A stretch of DNA of 6,295 nt, from NCBI GenBank assembly GCA_030695265.1, contig JAUYTA010000516.1:1-6295 (forward strand). The letters are read 5' to 3'. This document shows positions 1 through 5,459 of the stretch, in pieces. The DNA is from Bacteroidota bacterium (GTDB lineage Bacteria; Bacteroidota; Bacteroidia; Bacteroidales; Prolixibacteraceae). The notes beneath the pieces are model-generated. The model searched no databases and was not told where the DNA came from. It saw only the letters and a list, made by a program, of their open reading frames with translations. Within the stretch, counting starts at the first letter, position 1, and each line of letters opens with the position of its first letter. The translations under genes and the position numbers were made by a program.

Positions 1-1863
1 TCCATCATCAAGGCAAACGACAAGGGTAATATTAAAATCAGGAAGATTGACGATAATACTTCCGATAAAGTGGAGATTCTGATTCATCTGATTCCCGGAA
101 TGTCGTCGGATAAAACCATCGATGCGTTGTTTGCCTTTACCGACTGTGAAATTTCCATTTCGCCCAACAGCGCCACTATTCAGGATGACAAACCTAAATT
201 TATCGGTGTCAGCGAAATCCTGAAGATCAATACTGACCAGACAGTGGCTTTGCTGAAACTGGAACTGGAAATCAAACGTGGCGAGCTGGAAGAAGCCTGG
301 CATTTTTCATCGCTCGAAAAAATATTCATCGAAGAGCGCATTTACAAAGACAAAGAATTTGAAGATTCGGCCAACATGGATGAGGCAATCGACCACATCG
401 ACCTGCGCCTTTTGCCATGGAAACCGATGTTAAAACGTGAAGTTACCCGCGATGATATTTTGCGCCTGATGGAAATCAAAATGGCGCGTATCCTGAAATT
501 CAATACCGACAAAGCCAATGATCATTTGCTGGCCATTGAAGAAGAAATTGAAGCGATCAACAAGAATATCCAGAACATTATTCCATTCACGATAGCCTGG
601 TACGAACGCCTTCGGACAAAATACGGGAAAGGCCGCGAGCGCAAAACCGAAATCAGGAATTTTGAGAATATTGTTGCATCAAAAGTGGTGGTGGCGAACG
701 AAAAACTCTACATCGACCGTGTTGAAGGATTCATTGGTACCAGTCTTAAAAAAGCAGAATATATATGCGATTGTTCCGACATGGACGATGTAATTGTTTT
801 CAGGAAAGACGGAACTTACATTGTATCAAAGGTTTCAGAAAAAGCATTTGTCGGTAAAAATATCCTGCATCTGGCAATTTTCAAGAAAAACGACAACCGC
901 ACCATCTACAATGTGGTCTATCGCGATGGTAAAAACGGGTTTATCTATATGAAGCGAATTGCTGTAACAGGCGTCACCCGCGATAAGGAATATGATCTGA
1001 CGCAGGGAACACCCGGTTCACGCATTCTGTATTTCAGCGAAAACCCGAATGGTGAAGCCGAAGTTCTGCGCGTAACACTGAAGCCTAAACCGCGCATCAA
1101 AAAACTAATTTTCGAAGTCGATTTTGGCGAACTTGCCATCAAAGGACGTTCTTCGATGGGCAATATCATGACCAAGAACGAAATTCATAAAATAGCCCTC
1201 AAGGAAAAAGGGGTTTCAACACTTGGCGGTCGCAAAATTTGGTTCGACGAAGATGTTCGGAGGCTTAATTCTGACAATCGTGGCAAGTACCTTGGCGAGT
1301 TCAGCGCCGACGATATGATTCTGGTGATTTATAAAAACGGCGATTATCTGTTGAGCAATTTTGATTTGTCGAACCATTTCAACGATGGCATTTTACTCAT
1401 CGAAAAATACAATCCGGATAAAATACTTACAGCCGTTTATTTTGATGCCGAACAAGGTTACTATTACGTGAAACGTTTCCCTATAGATGAAACACAGAAA
1501 GAAGTTGGTTTTATCGGCGAATTCCCCGAAAACAAATTGCACAGCTTTACATGGGTGGGGCATCCACGTCTGGAGCTTGAATTTGGCGGCAAGAACGAAG
1601 GTCGTGAGCCTGAAATTATTGATGTGGCCGAGTTTATCGGAGTTAAATCGCACAAGGCAAAAGGCAAGCGACTTTCAACCTATGAAGTAAGAAAAATTAA
1701 TGAGTTGGAACCGGTTATTTCTGACGAAGAAGTGGCTGAAGAACCTGTTGAAGAGGTGAAGAATCCAGACATCGTAATTCCTGATATTGAAGATTTGCTG
1801 TTTGGAATTGACAAGCCGACCAACGGAGATGAACCACCCAACCAAATGGAAATTGAGTTTTGA
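1..1863 (+). CDS. parC: DNA topoisomerase IV subunit A (ParC/GyrA family), C-terminal part, 5' end outside window
   Basis: The reading frame is open from base 1 to the TGA at 1861-1863, giving 620 visible residues. The GTG at 70 is an internal codon, because protein-like sequence continues upstream of it to the window edge. The winged-helix and catalytic-tyrosine region is missing. What remains is the end of the breakage-reunion domain (about residues 1-60), a charged helical coiled-coil stretch (about 65-200) and a beta-pinwheel-like C-terminal domain from about residue 234. The blades recur as 'GFIGTSLKK', 'FRKDGTYIVSKV', 'GFIYMKR' and 'YKNGDYLLSNF'. A canonical GyrA box is absent and only a degenerate KGRSSMGN occurs (about 381-388), which favours topoisomerase IV over gyrase. 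The last 50 residues are acidic and proline-rich. By family, the protein pairs with ParE to decatenate chromosomes using ATP. The A-subunit assignment is firm; ParC versus a second GyrA paralogue is less so. Confidence 0.9.
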   Translation, partial: SIIKANDKGNIKIRKIDDNTSDKVEILIHLIPGMSSDKTIDALFAFTDCEISISPNSATIQDDKPKFIGVSEILKINTDQTVALLKLELEIKRGELEEAWHFSSLEKIFIEERIYKDKEFEDSANMDEAIDHIDLRLLPWKPMLKREVTRDDILRLMEIKMARILKFNTDKANDHLLAIEEEIEAINKNIQNIIPFTIAWYERLRTKYGKGRERKTEIRNFENIVASKVVVANEKLYIDRVEGFIGTSLKKAEYICDCSDMDDVIVFRKDGTYIVSKVSEKAFVGKNILHLAIFKKNDNRTIYNVVYRDGKNGFIYMKRIAVTGVTRDKEYDLTQGTPGSRILYFSENPNGEAEVLRVTLKPKPRIKKLIFEVDFGELAIKGRSSMGNIMTKNEIHKIALKEKGVSTLGGRKIWFDEDVRRLNSDNRGKYLGEFSADDMILVIYKNGDYLLSNFDLSNHFNDGILLIEKYNPDKILTAVYFDAEQGYYYVKRFPIDETQKEVGFIGEFPENKLHSFTWVGHPRLELEFGGKNEGREPEIIDVAEFIGVKSHKAKGKRLSTYEVRKINELEPVISDEEVAEEPVEEVKNPDIVIPDIEDLLFGIDKPTNGDEPPNQMEIEF

Positions 1864-1884
1864 CGAATGAGTTTATTTTGATAG

Positions 1885-1922
1885 AATATCCAATGTTCAA
1901 TATCGAATAACCAATATCCAAT
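1885..1922. repeat. AT-rich intergenic repeat (AATATCCAAT type)
   Basis: The 10-mer AATATCCAAT occurs at 1885-1894 and again at 1913-1922, 28 bp apart, with related CAATATCGAAT-like sequence between. I recall this kind of low-complexity 'ATTGGATATTG' repeat from spaces between genes in Bacteroidota. It lies between the topoisomerase and shikimate kinase genes. No function can be read from it. Confidence 0.45.
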
Positions 1923-1963
1923 AAAAAACTAAGAAATAAGAAATTGGAGAACAATGCACAACT

Positions 1964-1997
1964 TGAAACCTGTCCGCCAGCTGGCGGATGAAACCTG
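1964..1997. repeat. 16-bp perfect palindrome flanked by 9-bp direct repeats
   Basis: TCCGCCAGCTGGCGGA (1973-1988) is a perfect palindrome. It is abutted on both sides by TGAAACCTG (1964-1972 and 1989-1997). The layout is that of a very small palindromic insertion with a target-site duplication, or of one unit of a dispersed palindromic repeat. It is GC-rich in an otherwise AT-rich leader and lies just upstream of the likely start of the shikimate kinase gene, where it could form a hairpin in the mRNA. Confidence 0.7.
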
Positions 1998-2007
1998 GAA
2001 CTGTAAA

Positions 2008-2514
2008 ATGCGAATATACCTGATCGGATACATGGGCAGCGGAAAAACGACTTTGGGACGAAAGCTGGCCGCTGAGTTGAGTCTCACTTTTATTGATCTG
2101 GATACCTTTCTGGAAGAGAAATATTTCCGGACAATTCCACAGATTTTTGAACATGAAGGAGAAACCGGATTTCGCAAAAAAGAACAAATTGTCCTGCGTG
2201 AAGTGTCAACTTTTGATGATGTAATTGTAGCAACCGGCGGCGGAGCTCCGTGCTTTTTTGACAATATGGAGGTGATGAACAATACCGGATTCTGTATTTT
2301 TCTGGATGTGGACACGGTTTCGCTGGCAAACCGGCTGATCAATGCCAAAACAGAACGCCCGATCATCAAAGGGAAATCATTGGATGAATTGCACCATTTC
2401 ATTGATGAGATGATGCTGAAACGGCGTCCTTTCTACGAAAAAGCAAGGTACATTCTGAAAGGCAGCGAAATTAAACCTGATCAGATTCTTGAGATTGTAA
2501 AAAATCACAATTGA
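2008..2514 (+). CDS. aroK: Shikimate kinase
   Basis: The enzyme transfers phosphate from ATP to the 3-hydroxyl of shikimate, the fifth step of the chorismate pathway, in the cytoplasm. From the ATG at 2008 the protein is 168 residues, the usual length. It shows the P-loop GYMGSGKT (7-14), the DLD magnesium site (D30, D32), the shikimate-binding GFRKKE (R56), GGG (77-79), the lid ERP (R117) and the distal RRPFY (R139/R140), so it should be active. An in-frame ATG at 1954 has a better-looking GGAGA in front. It would add 18 residues translated from the palindromic repeat ('VRQLADE'), and family members normally begin near 'MRIYLIGYMGSGK', so 2008 is preferred. The gene runs in the same direction as the topoisomerase gene and overlaps miaA at its 3' end by 10 bp. 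Whether to call it aroK or aroL cannot be decided from sequence. Confidence 0.93.
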   Translation: MRIYLIGYMGSGKTTLGRKLAAELSLTFIDLDTFLEEKYFRTIPQIFEHEGETGFRKKEQIVLREVSTFDDVIVATGGGAPCFFDNMEVMNNTGFCIFLDVDTVSLANRLINAKTERPIIKGKSLDELHHFIDEMMLKRRPFYEKARYILKGSEIKPDQILEIVKNHN

Positions 2515-3440
2515 GGATTGTTATACCAGTTCAAAATTCTTTCAAGCTTCTCATCCAAAGACATGTATCCATCCAGCCAATGAATATCAATGTCCTGTTT
2601 TTCCATCCTCCTGAACCATGTCATCTGCCGCTTGGCGAACTGGTGAATGGCAACATTTAATCCGTCAAACATTTGCTGAAAAGTGAGCTGCCCAGTCAAA
2701 TGCTGTGTCATGTATTTGTATTCCAAACCGTAATAAGTCAATTGTTCCGGAGTCAATCCACTGTCGAGCAATCGCTGAACTTCATCGAGCATTCCTTCTT
2801 TCAACCGTTGTTTCAATCTGCTGGTAATTCTTTTCCGGCGCGAATCACGGTCGAATTTTACGCCAACCACCAAACTCTTTATTTCCGGCATTTCGGTATC
2901 AATTTCAGGATGGGTTAAATAGTATTCTTCAATTTCGATGGCACGAATCGCCCGTTTTGAACTTTCTGTGTCGGTTTGGTTGTGCAGGTAATTTTTGTAC
3001 GATCGAAGGATTTCTGTCAGTTCCCAAAGTAATTTGTCATCCAGACTTTCGCGCAACGCTTCGTTCACCGGAACCTGAATCAATTTGTAGTTTTTCAGCA
3101 CGGCTTCCAGATATAAACCGCTTCCGCCGCACATCACGGGAAACTTTTGGCGTTCGGAGATTCCAGAAAATACACGCAAAAAATCTTTCTGGTATTCATA
3201 TACATTGTATTCGTAACCCGCGTCCACAATGTCGATCAGGTGATAAGGAACCGGCTTTCCATCCACCATATAATCGGCGTAATCTTTACCGGTTCCAAGA
3301 TCCATTCCGCGATAAACCTGCCGAGAATCGGCAGAAATGACTTCTCCACCAAGTACCGATGCAACTTTGGCAGCTACCGCCGTTTTTCCTGAAGCCGTTG
3401 GGCCGAGTATGGTAATTAAATTGTATTTCTCGTTGTGCAT
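2505..3440 (-). CDS. miaA: tRNA dimethylallyltransferase
   Basis: The protein transfers a dimethylallyl group from dimethylallyl diphosphate to N6 of adenosine 37 in tRNAs reading codons that begin with U. MiaB-type enzymes may then modify the base further. Its 311 residues match the family length. Visible motifs are the P-loop GPTASGKT (13-20), DSRQVYRGMDLGTGK (38-52, with the catalytic aspartate D38 and threonine T50), CGGSGLYLEA (104-113), the tRNA-contact KRAIRAIE (162-169), YYGLEYKYM (236-244) and the C-terminal FAKRQMTWFRR (268-278). Bacteroidota often carry two MiaA types. This one, with an insertion-like 'KDYADYMVDGKPVPYHLIDIVDAG' stretch, fits the second type as I recall it. The start ATG is preceded by AGGA at close spacing and by a -7-like TATTTTTG. 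The 3' end overlaps the convergent shikimate kinase gene by 10 bp. Confidence 0.95.
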   Translation of the reverse strand: MHNEKYNLITILGPTASGKTAVAAKVASVLGGEVISADSRQVYRGMDLGTGKDYADYMVDGKPVPYHLIDIVDAGYEYNVYEYQKDFLRVFSGISERQKFPVMCGGSGLYLEAVLKNYKLIQVPVNEALRESLDDKLLWELTEILRSYKNYLHNQTDTESSKRAIRAIEIEEYYLTHPEIDTEMPEIKSLVVGVKFDRDSRRKRITSRLKQRLKEGMLDEVQRLLDSGLTPEQLTYYGLEYKYMTQHLTGQLTFQQMFDGLNVAIHQFAKRQMTWFRRMEKQDIDIHWLDGYMSLDEKLERILNWYNNPQL

Positions 3441-3462
3441 GTTTCCTGAAATTTCTGAAGAT

Positions 3463-3470
3463 CAAAAATA
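3463..3470 (-). promoter_or_regulatory. Candidate -7 element for miaA
   Basis: On the minus strand the sequence reads TATTTTTG, a match to the Bacteroidota -7 consensus TAnnTTTG, 22 bases upstream of the miaA ATG. No convincing -33 TTTG sits at normal spacing; the nearest one is about 26 bases further upstream. The position is right for a short leader, but AT-rich sequence produces such motifs easily. Confidence 0.35.
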
Positions 3471-3484
3471 CAGTTTTAAATTGT

Positions 3485-3492
3485 TAATTTTG
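3485..3492 (+). promoter_or_regulatory. Candidate -7 element for the Fic-tail frame
   Basis: TAATTTTG matches TAnnTTTG and lies 24 bases before the ATG at 3517. No clear -33 element precedes it. With the minus-strand motif at 3463-3470 it would make this 76-bp gap a divergent promoter region. It might also serve smpB by read-through. Weak on its own. Confidence 0.25.
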
Positions 3493-3516
3493 AAACCAAA
3501 TTCAAGCAGGAAACTC

Positions 3517-3708
3517 ATGGACACAACAAAAATTGAAGCGTTGATTGTATTGGGATTACCACTTTCAATAGTTTTTCAGCAGGATCGCATCCGCTACATC
3601 AATGCACTTGAAGCTTCGAGGACAAAAGAAAGTGATAAACCTTTCCTCAATTTTATGTATTCTCAATATTCCAAATTCCTGAAAAAAGAAATTTCGATGC
3701 TCAAATAA
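3517..3708 (+). pseudogene. Orphan C-terminal tail of a Fic/DOC-family protein (63 codons)
   Basis: From the ATG at 3517 the frame encodes 63 residues. The pattern LGLPLSIVFQQDRIRYINALEASR, then KPFLNFM and a lysine-rich helix YSKFLKKEI, resembles the extreme C-terminus of Fic (AMP-transferase) proteins. There a short hydrophobic-proline stretch leads into 'YxxALexar', then 'PFxxFm'. Nothing of the catalytic Fic core (HPFxxGNGR) precedes it: the frame extends upstream only into sequence antisense to miaA. The likeliest reading is a relic of a deleted Fic gene trapped between miaA and smpB. It could instead be a small independent protein, since the frame is intact with a start and stop and has a possible promoter. 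The Fic resemblance is from memory of the family and is moderate. Confidence 0.45.
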
Positions 3709-3736
3709 TGAATGATCTTCAGAACACAAGACATTC

Positions 3737-3763
3737 ATCAATAATAAATAATCAATAATAAAT
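3737..3763. repeat. 13-bp direct repeat in the smpB leader
   Basis: ATCAATAATAAAT occurs twice, at 3737-3749 and 3751-3763, with a period of 14 bp, ending just before the smpB start codon. It leaves the leader almost free of G and therefore unstructured. It may be a small AT-rich tandem repeat with no function beyond an open translation start. Confidence 0.6.
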
Positions 3764-3769
3764 TTCAAA

Positions 3770-4228
3770 ATGGTACGCAAACAACAAAATATAAGCATCA
3801 AAAATAAAAAGGCATTCTTTGATTACGAAATCATTGAAAACTTTTATGCCGGAATACAACTGGCCGGAACCGAAATTAAATCTATACGGGGAGCAAAAGC
3901 CAGTTTGGTAGATTCATACTGTTCTTTTGTAGGAACCCAATTGTATGTCAGGAACATGCACATTTCGGAATACGAATTGGGAACCTGCAACAACCACATT
4001 GCCAAACGCGACCGCAAACTGCTTCTGCACAAAAAAGAACTGGCCAAAATTCAGAAAAAAGCCAAAGAAGGCGGGATTACCATCGTGCCACTCAAACTTT
4101 TCATCAACGATCGTGGCCTTGCCAAACTCGAAATTTCTCTGGCAAAAGGCAAAAAGACCTTCGACAAACGCGAAACCCTTAAACTGAAAGACGACACAAG
4201 GGAAATGGATCGGGCGCGGAAGGTTTAG
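3770..4228 (+). CDS. smpB: SsrA (tmRNA)-binding protein SmpB
   Basis: SmpB binds the tRNA-like part of tmRNA and brings it to ribosomes stalled on broken mRNAs, starting trans-translation. The 152-residue length is typical. The sequence shows the N-terminal [11 protein letters not shown], the conserved [24 protein letters not shown] segment (about residues 27-50) of the OB-fold, then '[14 protein letters not shown]' (78-91) and '[29 protein letters not shown]' (101-129). It ends in a basic tail rich in K, R and D that inserts into the decoding centre in characterised homologues. The start ATG follows an A-rich, G-poor leader without a Shine-Dalgarno site, which is normal for the phylum. The tmRNA gene itself is not in the window. 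The gene stands at the edge of the housekeeping block, directly before the repeats and the restriction genes. Confidence 0.97.
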   Translation: MVRKQQNISIKNKKAFFDYEIIENFYAGIQLAGTEIKSIRGAKASLVDSYCSFVGTQLYVRNMHISEYELGTCNNHIAKRDRKLLLHKKELAKIQKKAKEGGITIVPLKLFINDRGLAKLEISLAKGKKTFDKRETLKLKDDTREMDRARKV

Positions 4229-4239
4229 AGGAAGACAGA

Positions 4240-4262
4240 AGACCGAAGTCGGGAGACCGAAG
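4240..4262. repeat. AGACCGAAG direct repeat
   Basis: AGACCGAAG is present at 4240-4248 and 4254-4262, separated by TCGGG, within a purine-rich run that starts right after the smpB stop. It resembles the 'GAAGTCGGAAGACC' minisatellite-like repeats I associate with spaces between genes in Bacteroidota. No function is evident. Confidence 0.45.
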
Positions 4263-4275
4263 ATTGGGTTGTCGC

Positions 4276-4304
4276 TCCCTGAGCAGCGAAGCGTGTCGAA
4301 GGGA
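4276..4304. repeat. Dispersed REP-like element (TCCCTGAGC...GTCGAAGGGA)
   Basis: TCCCT (4276-4280) pairs with AGGGA (4300-4304) around GAGCAGCGAAGCGTGTCGA. The 'CCCTGAGC...GTCGAAGGG' pattern belongs to a very common dispersed intergenic repeat, recalled from many genomes. The stem is short and imperfect and no T-run follows, so it is at most a weak terminator for smpB. Confidence 0.5.
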
Positions 4305-4353
4305 TCATTTACTATGATGTTACACCATATAGGCACAGCAGTGCATAATAGAA

Positions 4354-4371
4354 AAATCAAAAATTTGATTT
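4354..4371. repeat. AT palindrome, possible terminator or protein-binding site
   Basis: AAATCAAA and TTTGATTT form a perfect 8-bp inverted repeat with two bases between. Read on the minus strand it is followed by TTCTATT, so it could end transcription from the right. It also lies 18 bases beyond the stop of the small minus-strand frame at 4389-4517. All-AT pairing apart from one C-G per arm makes a weak hairpin. Confidence 0.35.
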
Positions 4372-4388
4372 CCTTTACTTCAATCTGA

Positions 4389-4511
4389 TTAAATTCCATC
4401 AATCTTCAGCCTTTTCAGTACCAAACTTGATCGGAATGTTTCTTTCCTTTTTGCGATCACAAAAAATTTATTGTCAATTACTGAAAATTTATTGTAATCA
4501 ATAAATTGCAC
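4389..4511 (-). pseudogene. Tiny minus-strand frame, possible gene remnant
   Basis: From a GTG at 4511 to a TAA at 4389 the minus strand encodes about 40 residues, including IDNKFFVIAKRKETF and SSLVLKRLKIDGI. The mixture of hydrophobic and basic residues looks protein-like, and a hairpin-like palindrome follows the stop. I recognise no family. The frame is closed by a stop at 4518-4520 just upstream, and the predicted endonuclease promoter overlaps it. It may be the stub of a gene cut off when the restriction genes arrived, or a chance frame. Confidence 0.15.
4486..4507. promoter_or_regulatory. Inverted repeat over the -33 region, candidate operator
   Basis: AATTTATTG (4486-4494) and CAATAAATT (4499-4507) are perfect inverted copies around TAAT. 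A third copy of the half-site, within AAAATTTATTGT, lies at 4463-4474, 21 bp before the copy at 4484-4495, which is two helical turns. The right arm overlaps the predicted -33 TTG. This spacing and position suit a dimeric regulator of the endonuclease gene, though no regulator gene is visible here. Confidence 0.4.
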
Positions 4512-4534
4512 AAAGGATTATATTATTAGTTTTG
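4506..4534 (+). promoter_or_regulatory. Predicted promoter of the restriction endonuclease gene
   Basis: TTG (4506-4508) and TAGTTTTG (4527-4534) are separated by 18 bases and match the Bacteroidota -33/-7 pattern (TTTG, then TAnnTTTG). This is the best promoter in the window. Transcription would begin near 4541, leaving a leader of about 110 bases before the start codon, long enough for regulation at the mRNA level. Confidence 0.45.
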
Positions 4535-4652
4535 GAATCGAATTTCTAATATTATTGAGGTCACAGCAGTTAATCAAGGATTTTGTTAATTAATTGATCT
4601 GTTTTCTTCGAAATGGTTATTCTTTCACGAGATAAATATATAAGGTTGAATA

Positions 4653-5456
4653 ATGAGGAAAATTACAAAAGAAGAACGGATTTATAAAATCGTTGAATAT
4701 CTACCTCTGCTAACTGATGGACAATTGATTTGGGTTGAAAAGATTGCATATCAATTTACTAGACCAACAGCATTTAAAAGATTACCTACAAGCACAGTAA
4801 TAGCAAATGATTTTATACTTGATGATTTTGGAGATGCTTTGCGCATTCATCATTGCTTTACTGACGAGCCTTTTACAAAGGATAAGTTTGAATATATACT
4901 CGTCAATATTTCGAATTATCATGGTTATAGCGCAGAAAAATCTAAATACAACACACCTGGAGCAGACATTTCAATTAATGAAGAAAAATTTTCATTAAAA
5001 ACTCAAGCAGATCGAAAATTAAGATCAGATTTTGTCAATATTCATAAATATATGGAGTTGGGGAAAGGAGAATGGACCGATAAAGAAATTCATCTACACT
5101 CTTTAACCAAACAATTCCTGCAGCATTTGAGTAATTATGACAGAATCTTGGTTCTAAGAAATATTGGAAGGCCAACTCCTGTAACTCCGTTTTGGAAATA
5201 TGAGCTGGTAGAAATACCTAAAACGTTATTGGAAGAAGTAAAGAACGGTACTTACGAAATGATGAATGATAGTATTCAAACACCAAAATCAGGATACTGT
5301 AGAGTGTATGATCATGAAATCGGTGCTTTAATGTATGAGTTATATTTTGATGGAGGCACAGAAAGAAAATTAAAAATTAATAAAATCGACAAAAGGTTTT
5401 GCGTTGTACATGCTACCTGGGAATTTATTATAAATGAACTAGATGAGGAAAAATAA
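4653..5456 (+). CDS. Type II restriction endonuclease, SmaI-like
   Basis: The 267-residue protein matches my recollection of R.SmaI (about 247 residues) along its length: 'FGDALRIHH' (59-67), 'NTPGADISI' (100-108), 'MELGKGEW' (134-141), 'YELVEIPKTLL' (183-193), 'SIQTPKSGY' (207-215), 'YFDGGTERKLKI' (231-242) and 'VVHATWEFI' (251-259). SmaI cuts CCCGGG bluntly, so the same or a close site is predicted. The PD-(D/E)XK-type centre is probably D105 with K116 in 'SLKTQ'; the acidic residue usually two before the lysine is a serine, and Q118 stands where I recall Glu in SmaI. The ATG is supported by AAGG at 4642-4645. The gene converges on its methyltransferase, 3 bp away, is AT-richer than smpB, and has its own promoter with an operator-like repeat. 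Acquisition by transfer is likely. The frame is intact. Confidence 0.85.
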   Translation: MRKITKEERIYKIVEYLPLLTDGQLIWVEKIAYQFTRPTAFKRLPTSTVIANDFILDDFGDALRIHHCFTDEPFTKDKFEYILVNISNYHGYSAEKSKYNTPGADISINEEKFSLKTQADRKLRSDFVNIHKYMELGKGEWTDKEIHLHSLTKQFLQHLSNYDRILVLRNIGRPTPVTPFWKYELVEIPKTLLEEVKNGTYEMMNDSIQTPKSGYCRVYDHEIGALMYELYFDGGTERKLKINKIDKRFCVVHATWEFIINELDEEK

Positions 5457-5459
5457 TTA

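Larger units (their letters stand above)
4229..4652. other. 424-bp gap between smpB and the restriction genes
   Basis: The first 75 bp hold dispersed-repeat sequence (AGACCGAAG units, then a CCCTGAGC...GTCGAAGGG element). The remainder is strongly AT-rich and carries a palindrome (4354-4371), a minus-strand frame of about 40 codons (4389-4517), two AAAATTTATTGT repeats, an inverted repeat (4486-4507) and a promoter (4506-4534). I see no tRNA, no tmRNA and no controller-protein frame. The change in composition marks the edge of the probable transferred segment. Confidence 0.6.

Noticed and set aside
1929..2402. Long minus-strand frame antisense to shikimate kinase
   Set aside because: The plus-strand frame has every catalytic motif of shikimate kinase; the antisense translation has no recognisable domain and is a coding shadow.
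2957..3340. 127-codon plus-strand frame antisense to miaA
   Set aside because: MiaA motifs are all on the minus strand; this frame is rich in Arg, Cys and Pro and has no domain.
3914..4402. 162-codon minus-strand frame antisense to smpB
   Set aside because: It mirrors the well-supported smpB frame and has a cysteine- and phenylalanine-rich, non-protein-like composition.
4334..4570. CACAGCAGT occurring at 4334-4342 and 4562-4570 as possible attachment-site copies
   Set aside because: Nine bases, AT-rich surroundings, no integrase, and the copies bracket only part of the gap rather than the restriction genes.
4229..4652. Possible tmRNA, tRNA or controller-protein gene beside smpB or the endonuclease
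   Set aside because: No tRNA-like acceptor end, no tag-peptide frame, and no helix-turn-helix frame of 60-80 codons was found on either strand.
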